Shown here piece by piece: positions 5,071-14,000 of a stretch of DNA of 25,146 nt. How positions within the stretch are numbered: the first letter of the stretch is position 1; each line of letters begins with the position of its first letter. The notes under the pieces are model-generated. The model saw only the letters and a program-made list of their open reading frames with translations. It ran no database searches and was not told the origin of the DNA. The position numbers and the translations under genes are program-made. The stretch spans positions 1 to 25,146 of IMG/VR virus record IMGVR_UViG_3300047489_000148; one strand, written 5' to 3'. The stretch comes from a virus.

Positions 5071-6348
5071 CTAGAAAGTGCCTCCGTCAATCGCCACGCC
5101 ATCAAGAGCGGTTGCTGACAACACGGTGGTGCCGTTAATCTTGAGCACTTTGCCCGAAGCCAGATCGAGGTGCTCGGAGCTTGTCCAGGAGTCGGTTGAA
5201 TCAACCCAGTTGATGGTCTTGTCGGTTGCGCCCTTCAAGGTGAGCCCGCCACCATCCGCGGTGGTGTCGGTCGGAGTCGTGACATTTCCGAGCACGATGT
5301 TTTTGTCTGCGACATTGACCGTCGTCGAGTCGATGGTGGTCGTGGTTCCCTGCACGGTCAGGTCGCCTGTGACGGTGACATTCCCGGAAACCGTGCCTCC
5401 CGAGGTCGAAAGATAGGAGAGCGCCGGGATGTCACCAGCGACTAATGCCCGGAATGCTGGAGTTGCCGAGCCACCGGAAGTCGGGCCAGCCCAGACATAA
5501 TTCGCCGTTTGTGTGGCAAGGCTGAGCGCCAAGGTCCCGGTCGAGGTCACTGGGGAACCCGATACACTAAAGATGTTGGGTGCGGAAAGTGCGACGGAGG
5601 TCACCCCGGTGGCGGAGAGTGATATCCATTCGACATCGGTTGCGCCGCTGTTGAGCGCTAGGATTTTTGATCCGTTTGATGTGTAGCTTGGCAGCAAATT
5701 GATCCTGGCATTGGCGGCAGTGCTTGCCCCGGTGCCGCCATCAGCGATGGCAAGATCCGTGATACCAGTTATTGAGCCGCCGGTGATCGTCACATTGCTT
5801 GCGTCCTGGGTGCTGATGCTGCCAAGTCCCAGATTGGTGCGGGAAGTGCTGGTGCTGGCCAGCCCGGAAAGATTCCCGGCTTTGCTGAGATAGTCGGTTG
5901 CGGTCTCAGTCGCCATCGTGCCAAGACCGAGGTTTGTTCTTGCGGTGCTGGTGCTTGCGAGACCCGATAAATTGCCTGACTTTGAAAGATAGTCGGTTGC
6001 GGTCTCCGTGGACATCGTTCCGAGGCCGAGGTTGGTTCTGGCATCGCCAGCACTGCTCGCTCCGGTGCCTCCACGATTAACAGGAAGCGTGAATCCATTG
6101 GCAAAAGTTACTGATGTGTTTGTGAAAGAAACGGTGCCGCTGAAAGTCAGATTCCCGCTGAGAGAAGCGAATGCACCCGACCCGGCGATGGCGACAATGC
6201 TGGATGACACTCCGCCACCCGCATCACCGAATCCATAATAGAGCGTATTATCTGCCTCGTTAAATGCTAATTCTGAGGGTGCCAGCTGACTGGGAGCTCC
6301 GACGCTTCCCGCCGCAGATCTGCGTTTGATTCGGATCGTGTTTGCCAT
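5071..6348 (-). CDS. tail fibre shaft protein with tandem repeats
   Basis: 425 residues from the ATG at 6348, which has AAGGG 8 bases upstream; the frame opens earlier (6405) but that part overlaps the previous gene. The N-terminus MANTIRIKRRSAAG...LAPSELAFNEADNTLYYG is a common phage fibre attachment form and is related to the start of the collar fibre gene downstream. A region with a 33-residue tandem repeat (RTNLGLGTM.TETATDYLSK) follows at 5815-6039. Further on are ADGGTGAS motifs and a C-terminal part with IVLGNVTTPTDTTADGGG, LTLKGATDKTINWVDSTD and a final AIDGGTF. This pattern occurs in long tail fibres of marine and freshwater phages. It probably makes a trimeric shaft; no catalytic motif is seen. 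Confidence 0.8.
   Translation of the reverse strand: MANTIRIKRRSAAGSVGAPSQLAPSELAFNEADNTLYYGFGDAGGGVSSSIVAIAGSGAFASLSGNLTFSGTVSFTNTSVTFANGFTLPVNRGGTGASSAGDARTNLGLGTMSTETATDYLSKSGNLSGLASTSTARTNLGLGTMATETATDYLSKAGNLSGLASTSTSRTNLGLGSISTQDASNVTITGGSITGITDLAIADGGTGASTAANARINLLPSYTSNGSKILALNSGATDVEWISLSATGVTSVALSAPNIFSVSGSPVTSTGTLALSLATQTANYVWAGPTSGGSATPAFRALVAGDIPALSYLSTSGGTVSGNVTVTGDLTVQGTTTTIDSTTVNVADKNIVLGNVTTPTDTTADGGGLTLKGATDKTINWVDSTDSWTSSEHLDLASGKVLKINGTTVLSATALDGVAIDGGTF
5815..6039 (-). repeat. 99-bp tandem repeat in the fibre shaft gene (2.3 copies)
   Basis: Copy 1 is 6039-5941, copy 2 is 5940-5842, and a partial third copy begins at 5841 (RTNLGLGSIST). The phrase agatagtcggttgcggtctc recurs exactly 99 bases apart (5888 and 5987). 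Each copy encodes 33 residues containing TETATDYLSK and NLSGLASTST. In-frame copy gain or loss would change fibre length. Confidence 0.85.
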
Positions 6349-6365
6349 GATGCCAACCCTTCGAG

Positions 6366-6746
6366 TTAAAAGTTTCCACCGTCCACGGTGTTTGAATTTG
6401 TCCACGACTGCAGCGGTGCGCTGTAGCGCAGGAGCTGCCCGTCCTGCAAATTGACTAGGAGAACATCGTCCAAAGAATCAAGGCCACCGGCAACGCCAAC
6501 TGGACCCTGCGGCCCGGTTGCCCCGGTGAATCCCCTGGGACCGAGTGGTCCGGGTGCCGAGACCGTGAGCGTCCCGACCCTCGAGATGACCTCGATCGGT
6601 GCAGGAGCTTCATGAACGATGACATTCTCATTCATGAATTCCATGGAACCGACTGGTTCGGGTGTTGAGACCGTGAGCGTCCCGACCTTCGAGATAACTT
6701 CGATCGATGCAGGCGATTGATGAACGATAATAAAGTCCTCATTCAT
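6366..6746 (-). CDS. small tail-tip protein with duplicated N-terminus and collagen-like stretch
   Basis: 126 residues. The ATG at 6746 overlaps the TGA of the upstream gene (ATGA) and has GGAGGTGA 5 bases before it. The first 72 residues are two near-identical units of about 36 residues (VISKVGTLTVSTPEPVGS and VISRVGTLTVSAPGPLGP), encoded by a 108-bp duplication. They are followed by Gly-X-Y triplets (GPRGFTGATGPQGPVG), the collagen-like form used in trimeric phage fibres. The C-terminus (LQDGQLLRYSAPLQSW, ending DGGNF) resembles the ends of other fibre proteins, including the DGGTF end of the next gene. It probably forms a trimeric connector or short fibre. The exact role is unknown. Confidence 0.75.
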   Translation of the reverse strand: MNEDFIIVHQSPASIEVISKVGTLTVSTPEPVGSMEFMNENVIVHEAPAPIEVISRVGTLTVSAPGPLGPRGFTGATGPQGPVGVAGGLDSLDDVLLVNLQDGQLLRYSAPLQSWTNSNTVDGGNF

Positions 6747-7090
6747 CGAGTCACCTCCGGGGTCACGGTACAAGTGCCACCGACCAGACGAGTCACGATG
6801 CCGGTTGCGTCCACCAGCTCCAGGTCCCAGACATAGTTTCCGGGAGTGAGTGCTGCGGTTGTAGTTGCGGAAACATTGAAAGCAATGGTCCCGGTGTTTG
6901 CGGTGATCGTGAGGGTGCCAGCCTGACTGGTGAGATTGAGGACGGCAGTGGCGGAGGTGTAGCTTGAGCGCACCTGACTGCGCGCGGTGTATCCGGTGAG
7001 GTCAACGACAGCGTTGTCGGAGTCCTTGTAGGTAAAAGACTCCCGCAAAGTCGCGCCTTGATCTATGACTAGATGGTGAAATGCGGCCAT
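6743..7090 (-). CDS. beta-sandwich-like tail/fibre protein
   Basis: 115 residues with AGGGGG shortly before the ATG. The order of motifs, IDQGATLRESFTYKD, VVDLTGYTARSQVRSS, then TGTIAFNVSATTTAALTPG and YVWDLELVDATGIVTRLVGG, ending CTVTPEVTR, matches a small beta-rich protein that I often see in fibre clusters of siphoviruses and podoviruses. It has no signal peptide or membrane segment. It overlaps the next gene by 4 bases. The 66 noncoding bases before it are AT-rich but show no promoter I would defend. Its likely role is a baseplate- or fibre-associated structural protein. Confidence 0.75.
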   Translation of the reverse strand: MAAFHHLVIDQGATLRESFTYKDSDNAVVDLTGYTARSQVRSSYTSATAVLNLTSQAGTLTITANTGTIAFNVSATTTAALTPGNYVWDLELVDATGIVTRLVGGTCTVTPEVTR

Positions 7091-7156
7091 TAGACCCCCT
7101 AAAAAAACGATAATTAATATTCTAATCTCGTCCGATTCGTGCGCAAATTGCTCGGG

Positions 7157-8767
7157 TTACAGGCCGAGACTGGTGATGTATGCGTCCGGGTGGACGGACT
7201 TGATGTAGAAAATGTTCTGATGGTAATGGTTTACAGAATTGTCATTTTCTTGAATGATTTCATTGGTCAACCTAAATTTAGATTCCCCCCAACGACTAAA
7301 AGCTATGGATAATATTTTGTTTTTTTGCAGGTCATTTTGAAGAAAATCAAAATTAAATCCAAGTGGCACATTGTAAAGTATTCTTGAATCAAACCAAGAT
7401 TCACCAAGACTTAAACCTGTGGGATATCCACCAAAACTATCACATGATGAAAATAACCGCAATTTGTTGATTGCCCATAAATTCACACCCAAATCAATTT
7501 CCGCATAAAATGTTTGATAAAAGTTAAACTCTGAATTGGATGAATCATTTAAATGAATGTCTAAAAATTCGCCGCCTCTAAAATTGTTTTGTGCGCGATA
7601 ACCTGACCCACAGTTAATAAAATTCACTCCACTTGAAGTCAATGGATAAAAACTTGGAATGCTTAGATGAATTCTTCCAGTTATTCCTGCTATGTTTTGC
7701 AATGATCCCCAATAGGTTCTAGTTGAGTGATCATAAGTAAGGACATCTTCAATTAAGCCAAGGTTTATAGGTTTTTCAATAATGCTGACTGTCGCATTAT
7801 CATAAAAATTGTTTTTAAAAAAAGCATCTGGTATTGAAACTTTTATTTGAGAAGGTGGAGTGATTGAACCACTAAATGACAAATTTATGGTTGATGGCAA
7901 AAAACCTTGATCTGTAAGTTGGTTCAAATTGTTTATTACTAGAAAATCTGGTTGCGGATCAATTAAATTTAATGTCATATTAGTTTCAAAATTATTTGAT
8001 GTTGTGTAATAAAATTGACCAAATATTTGTTCACCAAAATTTGGACCATAAGATCCAGAAAAAAATATTACTAATCCCGGGTGTCCTTGAACATTTCCAG
8101 AAGGAAGTGGCAAGTCATTAAAATAAAAATTAATATAAACCTCAACATCATATACATGACCATTTGCTGATGTAAAAGTTTTTTGAATTGGTTCGTGTGA
8201 ATTTAACGAACCATCTGCGTTAAAGTTTTGACCATAAGTGTTAAATCGTGCTAACTCTCTAGTTTCACCCATATAACTAACACTTCCAATATTTGGACAA
8301 TTTGTAAATACCGCTGGCACATCAGGACAGCATGGGATTTCTGCCAGTGTTGGAGCTGCTGGTGACCATGCGTTTAAATGCCGGTAAACAATGTCGATAA
8401 AATAAACTGAAAACAAATACCCGTTTGCACTGGTGGCAAAATTAATCCGGTTGCTTTCACCCTGTGCGTCAGCAAAAGTCAAATAAACTTTTACATCACT
8501 TCCGGTTTTCCTGAGAAAATAAATCTTCTGGGTTTCTAATTCTGCAGGGAGTGCTGGCGCGTTATTAATGGGTAATTTTTCAAAAACTGCTCGAGCAATC
8601 ACATTCCCTGTTGTTTCATAGGAACCCGGGATGGATGAAAGATAAGGCCAAAATCCAGAAAATGTGTTGCCTGACCCGATGTTTATATTGTCAGTTGTCG
8701 CATTGATGTCAGAACAAAAACCACTTGGAATTGAACCTAATTGAAATGTTGTCGCAAATTGCATCAT
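7157..8767 (-). CDS. AT-rich 536-residue tail protein, candidate receptor-binding protein
   Basis: The start is the ATG at 8767, overlapping the TGA of the stalk gene as ATGA; the next ATG (8764) is equally possible. GGGGGG precedes it. The protein is rich in Asn, Phe, Tyr, Ser and Ile, is predicted beta-rich and has no known motif. A cysteine/proline patch (IPCCPDVPAVFTNCPN) lies near residues 145-160. Base composition differs sharply from the head genes: I count 13 G/C in bases 7981-8040 against 35 in 22921-22980 (terminase). Such composition in the host-range module suggests recent transfer. Its place after a coiled-coil stalk gene suggests an adhesin or tip protein. That is inference, as the family is unknown to me. 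Confidence 0.6.
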   Translation of the reverse strand: MMQFATTFQLGSIPSGFCSDINATTDNINIGSGNTFSGFWPYLSSIPGSYETTGNVIARAVFEKLPINNAPALPAELETQKIYFLRKTGSDVKVYLTFADAQGESNRINFATSANGYLFSVYFIDIVYRHLNAWSPAAPTLAEIPCCPDVPAVFTNCPNIGSVSYMGETRELARFNTYGQNFNADGSLNSHEPIQKTFTSANGHVYDVEVYINFYFNDLPLPSGNVQGHPGLVIFFSGSYGPNFGEQIFGQFYYTTSNNFETNMTLNLIDPQPDFLVINNLNQLTDQGFLPSTINLSFSGSITPPSQIKVSIPDAFFKNNFYDNATVSIIEKPINLGLIEDVLTYDHSTRTYWGSLQNIAGITGRIHLSIPSFYPLTSSGVNFINCGSGYRAQNNFRGGEFLDIHLNDSSNSEFNFYQTFYAEIDLGVNLWAINKLRLFSSCDSFGGYPTGLSLGESWFDSRILYNVPLGFNFDFLQNDLQKNKILSIAFSRWGESKFRLTNEIIQENDNSVNHYHQNIFYIKSVHPDAYITSLGL

Positions 8768-10092
8768 CCCCCCAGTGCCGTGATGCGTGAATCGAGGGAA
8801 TTGTAATTGTTTGTGATATCCGTCTGAGCAGTTGCCAGATCCGTTTGCAGCGTGCTGATGTCCGTTTGTGCGGTGGCAAGGTCAGTTTGCAAAGTTGTGA
8901 TATCCGTCTGAGCAGTTGCAAGATCTGTTTGAAGCGTGCTGATAGCTGTTTCCGCTGTGCTTAATCTGGTCAAGATATCAGCGATGTCTGTCTGAGCAGT
9001 CGCAAGGTCGGTCTGTAAAGTTGTGATATCCGTCTGAAGCGTGCTGATATTAGTCTGAGCCGTGCCTAAATCTGTTTGCAATGTGCTGATGTTTGTCTGT
9101 GCTGTACCGAGATCAGTCTGAAGCGTTGTCACATCAGTCTGGATTGTATCGATGTCCACTTCCGCAAATTCAAGCGCGGTAGCCCCCGTGTTGACTTTTA
9201 GGAATTTCCCAGCTTGGCCAGTGAAACTATTTGGCACATTGTCCAGGCTAGTGAATTTAACCTTGTACCACCCCCTGACCGATGATGAATCAGCTCCATA
9301 AAAATAATTGGCGACTGGAGTCGACACATCCCCAACCAGTTCCAAGGATGCATAGGTGGTCGGGTTGTTCGGATTCCCCCCACCCTTGATGCTATTTTTG
9401 GTGGTGATGTTGTTGTCTGAAAAACTGATCCCAGCGTTGGTGCTTGATACTGTAAGCACCTTATAGGTGTTGGTTGACCCGTATGCTGGCGGCGTGTCCG
9501 TGAGACTGATGAATGAATCTGAAACACCAGTGACAATGTCACCAAATTCAAGACCATCTGCCGTGGCATTTACCTGCACCACCCTGCCAGCATTTCCTAC
9601 ATAGGATTTTGCGTCAACATCTGAAAGGGCAAGAAAGTTTCTAATCACTGCATTGTCATAATCAGCACCTGACAAAGTCACTGTGGACACCACCAGCCCA
9701 TTGACTGGGTCGCATGTCACATCCGTTACCACATCGATCACCGCGTTGCCACCTCCCCCGCTCCCGGAAACATTGACCAAAAACAGCGGGTCATCGGTGG
9801 TCGTGTATCCTGAGAAAAGCCCGACATAATAGTTTCCGACGGTGAGGGTCGCTCCGTTGACTTCCTTGATTTTTACCTGGTTGATGTCGGCTCTGGTGTT
9901 TGCGGATGCGTTGTAATCCACCCGCTGCCCGGTGGCGAATGGGGAACCGAGACTGGTCACCTTCACGACGCTCATCTGGGAGCCGGTGAAGCGGGGACCT
10001 ACGGCGACCGGCGGCGTGGTGTCTCCCTCGACTTTTCGGACCGCGTTCACGATCCGCCTGGCACTGTCCTCGGTAAATCCGTAACCGCTCAT
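8764..10092 (-). CDS. tail stalk protein with long C-terminal coiled coil
   Basis: 442 residues with TAGGAG 7 bases before the ATG. The N-terminus SGYGFTEDSARRIVNAVRKVEG and the beta-rich middle (VKVTSLGSPFATGQRVDYNA, then several SLTDTP and VNATADGLEF turns) look like a virion-attached domain. Residues about 313-427 are a run of 14-residue units (LQTDLATAQTDIST and close variants), equal to two heptads each. This is a parallel coiled coil, probably trimeric. The last residues (NNYNSLDSRITALGG) cap it. It probably links the tail tip to the adhesion proteins encoded next. Similar central-fibre proteins follow the tape measure and baseplate genes in many siphoviruses. Confidence 0.7.
   Translation of the reverse strand: MSGYGFTEDSARRIVNAVRKVEGDTTPPVAVGPRFTGSQMSVVKVTSLGSPFATGQRVDYNASANTRADINQVKIKEVNGATLTVGNYYVGLFSGYTTTDDPLFLVNVSGSGGGGNAVIDVVTDVTCDPVNGLVVSTVTLSGADYDNAVIRNFLALSDVDAKSYVGNAGRVVQVNATADGLEFGDIVTGVSDSFISLTDTPPAYGSTNTYKVLTVSSTNAGISFSDNNITTKNSIKGGGNPNNPTTYASLELVGDVSTPVANYFYGADSSSVRGWYKVKFTSLDNVPNSFTGQAGKFLKVNTGATALEFAEVDIDTIQTDVTTLQTDLGTAQTNISTLQTDLGTAQTNISTLQTDITTLQTDLATAQTDIADILTRLSTAETAISTLQTDLATAQTDITTLQTDLATAQTDISTLQTDLATAQTDITNNYNSLDSRITALGG
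8813..9155 (-). repeat. 42-bp coiled-coil repeats in the stalk gene
   Basis: About eight imperfect copies of a 42-bp unit encode LQTD(L/I)(A/G)TAQT(D/N)I-type pairs of heptads. Nucleotide copies differ at synonymous positions, so the array is diverged but could still gain or lose units in frame. Confidence 0.8.
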
Positions 10093-10100
10093 TTAAACTC

Positions 10101-11051
10101 CTAGAGTATGTTGGCGTATATTGGTTCGAGCCAAGAAAATGAAATGTCCTCGTAAATCCTAAAACGCAAATGACCGCCGTTTGCTTCGGATGGGTCAACA
10201 TCATGATTTAATGGAATGCCGGTGTCGCCCGCAAGGATAACCCCATTGGGAAGCGGCCTCCCGCTCTTGTCGGTCGCTGGCACCAACTCGGTTCCGTTCC
10301 ATTCGGTGTAGCTGTGATTGAGGACTACAGCGTCCCAGGTGTTTTGATCAAGCTGAAACTCAAGCGTCACTCGCCAATATTTGTAGCCATTCTCGTAGAC
10401 TCTTTTGGCGCTGACTTTGTCCAGGAGAATGGTGCGTGCTGCGAACGATCCGAATGATGCCTGGTTGACGCACTTGACTCTTGCCATCCAAGTCGTCGCC
10501 AGAAATGTCGCCGTGTTGAATTCGAGCTTCATGGAAACCACGGGACGAGATCCCATAAGCGGAGGGTCTAGACGCTCGCCATTGCCGTTGACAACAGCCT
10601 TTTGCGTCGGGCTGAAATCATCAAGGATGATGTATTCCTTTTCAACGGTGCTGAAATCGACATCGGTGGGACGGAGCAGCGGGTTGATGAAATCGGGGTC
10701 GGCCTTTTCCGCAGGGCTTGCGCCCTTCATCTGATTGGCGACCTCGGGTGTCTGCGGCGCGCTCGGGGTCGAGCTCGGAGAGATCGTGTCCACATTGCTG
10801 CTGTAGGTGCAAGTGACTTTCCAGAAATAGGGGTCCTCGGTCTGCGCCGCCGTCCTGCCGACGCACCACGCCCTGGCAAAGTTTGGATGCACCGAGAAAA
10901 GTGCGGGAAGATTAGCCCCGAAAAGATCCGGTACATCGTCGCTCATCGTGTCGGTCTGGACCAAAAAGGTGCGCACCAGCGAGACCTGGAGCTTGCTGTC
11001 ATCGCTTCCGGTGCGTCCTTCATAAGTTTCGTAGGTGTTGGTGACTGCCAT
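10101..11051 (-). CDS. virion structural protein, probably distal tail/baseplate
   Basis: 316 residues with AGGAG before the ATG. It directly follows the tape measure gene (8 bases between), where siphoviruses usually place the distal tail or tail-tip genes. The sequence is mixed alpha/beta with WCVGRTAAQTEDPYFWKVTCTY-like strands in the first third, and later VSMKLEFNTATFLATTW and KYWRVTLEFQLDQNTWDAV. It has no signal peptide, membrane segment or enzyme motif. I do not recognise a named family. The strand pattern and position support a structural role, perhaps the ring at the tail end. Confidence 0.6.
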   Translation of the reverse strand: MAVTNTYETYEGRTGSDDSKLQVSLVRTFLVQTDTMSDDVPDLFGANLPALFSVHPNFARAWCVGRTAAQTEDPYFWKVTCTYSSNVDTISPSSTPSAPQTPEVANQMKGASPAEKADPDFINPLLRPTDVDFSTVEKEYIILDDFSPTQKAVVNGNGERLDPPLMGSRPVVSMKLEFNTATFLATTWMARVKCVNQASFGSFAARTILLDKVSAKRVYENGYKYWRVTLEFQLDQNTWDAVVLNHSYTEWNGTELVPATDKSGRPLPNGVILAGDTGIPLNHDVDPSEANGGHLRFRIYEDISFSWLEPIYANIL

Positions 11052-11059
11052 CGGTGCTC

Positions 11060-14000
11060 CTAGAAGTTAGCGATCACGAGGTTGTTCTGGTTTGCGGCGG
11101 CAGCGCCGATCTGCTGCAAGAGTTCATTTCTGGCGCGATCCTGCTGGAGTGCCTGTTGCTGAATGCGTGCAAGCCGATCCGCTGCGTTTTCACCTTTGCC
11201 AGCGTTCTGGATCTTGAGCACCTGGGAGAAGGCGGCGGCGCTTCCAGCCAACAGCGCACCGGGATTCTTGAGGGCCTCGACCGCACCGACTGATTTTTCA
11301 AGCTCATCGGCGAGCTGCGCAGCTCCTGCGGCGAACAGGTCGGGCCGGTCGGCCAGCGCCATCTGGAGTTCTTCCATCTTGCGCCGGTAGATCTCGAGGG
11401 GAGTTTCAACCTTGCTCAGATCCTTGATCCACTGCGGCACATTGTCGCCGCCCATGAACGCGTTAAGCCCTGCGAGATCTGGCGGGTTGAGTGCGTCAAA
11501 CTGTTGCTGGATCGCAATGATCGAGTTGCCGTACTCTTCGTTGGTAATGGTTCCAGCGGATAGTTGCGCGTCCAGAGCCGCAAACGCCGTTGTCCTCATG
11601 CGATCCATTGTCTTTGCAAATTCATCAGTGCTGATTGATCCGAGATCAAGCTGGCGCTTGAACATGGCGATCGCTGTCGCAGTGCCACCAGAAAGCTGGT
11701 TTAAGAAAGCGGTGTGCCCCATTGTTCCGTTGGTGATGCCAATGTCCAGACCATCGATCATTTTATCAAACGCGGTGTTTATCTTCATGATCATGTTGTT
11801 TTGGTTGATGGTTCCGGCAGCAGCGTCATTGATCGCCGTGTTGAACGACCCGATGAACTGCTGAACGATGCTTTGCGCCTGATCAGTTCCCGTTGCGCCA
11901 ACCGCATCCGCAATTGACTTGAAGGCATCATTCATTTTTGCCTTGATGGCTTCGGCGTCAATCATGTCACCGGCACCAGATGTTTTGCTAAACGCATAAA
12001 CAGCTCCGGTAATGCCGCCAACAATTGCCCCTGGTAAAGCGCCAATGCCACCAGCAGAAGACCCAAGTAAAGCGCCTGATCCAGCGCCAGCCACGAAACC
12101 ACCGGCGATTTTAGCAAATCTCTCCAGACCTCCGACGGATTGAATCATTTTGTTTACAATATCCACCGCTGCCAGCATCACGCTCTGAAGTGCTGTCAAA
12201 ACCCCTTGAGCAAATTGAATGACCACTGATCTGATATTGTCGATGTTTCCAACCGTGGCATCAGCGCCTCCAAGCGTCGTAAAGAAATTGACCAGACCTT
12301 GAAACGCCTGGAATAACACATCACGCACCACTGCAAGGATCATTCCGACATTCTTAATAGCCGGGACAATGCTTTCAAAGTTGTTTCTAATGTTCTGGAC
12401 AAATGCCACTAGACTGTTGGAAAATCCCTTGAGGTCAAGCGCCTCCATGATCGCACCACCGAACTCGGTGAAGAATCCCTCAACCTCGCCAGCGAGCCGG
12501 GCATAGATTCCCTTGAGCGTGTTTGCCTGTTGCTCGAGCTGCGTGATCACCTTGGGATTCGATTGCAGATTGTTTATAGCGTTGAGCGCATCGGCGGTTC
12601 CGACCTCTTTTCGAGCCAAAAGTTGCATCGCCTTCTCAGCAGTGACTGCCTGCCCTGTAACTTGAGAAAGCCGCTGCGCCAGCGCCTCATAGACTGGTAG
12701 ACCCAATGCGGCAAGCTGCTCAAAATCAGATGCCTGCACCTCGCTTGTCCTGATCATCGACTGACTGATTTCGCCGAGCTTCGCAAACACATCACCTGCA
12801 CCGGACCCGGCGACCTGGGAAATTGTCCCGAATGACTGGAGCATTCTTGCCGCGTCGGAGCTGGACACTCCAAGAGTCAGAAACCCGGTGGCGAGCTTGC
12901 CGGTGGCTTCTTGGGCGATGCGTCCTTGATTGGCGATCTCGTTCATTGCGCCGCCGATTTCAGCCGCTCCGGCATCGCCTGCGAGACCCTTGATCCGGGT
13001 GAGGATTTCCTCGGTGTTGGCAAACGCCTCCACCGCTCGGTCGTAGATCTTGTAGACTCCATAGCTCGCAAGAGCCCCGCTGATCACCGTGATCGGGTTG
13101 GTTACTAGGTTGATCACTTTGTTGTAAATTGATGACGCCGCCGAGGTGATCTTGGTCTCGACATAGTTGAGAAACTGGCTGAGCCTTACCTTGGCCTGAG
13201 ACTCTTTGTTTTTATCATTGTCGGGAGTCTTTTTAACGGCGATCTTTTCACCAGGAAGAGGTGGAGGCATGACTGGAAGAGGTGGAGGAATTCCACGCGC
13301 CCTGTTCTCAGCCTCAATTATTTTTTGTTCCTGCTCCTGAAGTTTCACCATCTCGTCGTAAAGCTTCTTGGTGGCACCCGAATCGATGTTCATTTGACGG
13401 GCCTGAAGCTCAAGAGCCTTAGTCGCTAGGTCCGTCTCAGATTTCAGCTTGATTGCGTTCGATATGTATTCGGGCGTATTGGTGTCAATCTTTGGCGGAG
13501 GAACTATGCCCTTCGCCTTGTTTTCAAGCTCTATCAGGATCTTTTCCTGTTGCTCAAGCTTTACCATCTCGTCGTAGAGTTTCTTAGTTGCCCCAGAATC
13601 CAAGTTCATCTGACGAGCTTGGAGCTCAAGCGACTTCGTGACTAAGTCGGATTCTGTTTTCAATCTCTTGGTTTCGGCGACATATTCTGCGGTGTTTGTG
13701 TCTCGGACTTTTTCGACGACCGCTGTCAAGCCAACCGTCAAAGCTTTCAAACCCTCGGCACCACTGATCGCACCCGATGAGATCCGCTTCATGACATCCG
13801 CAGTCGTGACCGCCTTGCCTTCGACCTTGGTGAGCTCCTTGGCAAGAGCGTCGAATGCCTTGACCCCCATCGACTCCAGCGCTTGGATATCCTGGAGCAG
13901 AACCTTGTCACTTTGCCCGATTTTTCCAAGCACCCCGGCGAATGCCTTGGACGCTTCGCCCGAGTTCTTGGCAAATCTCCCGATGGATTTTCCAAACTGC

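Noticed and set aside
7091-7156. Promoter in the AT-rich gap before the small beta-rich tail gene
   Set aside because: A TAGAAT box can be drawn, but the -35 match is poor, and a 66-base AT-rich gap gives such matches by chance.
8813-9155. CRISPR-like array
   Set aside because: The periodic 42-bp units are coding, have no spacers and translate into coiled-coil heptads.
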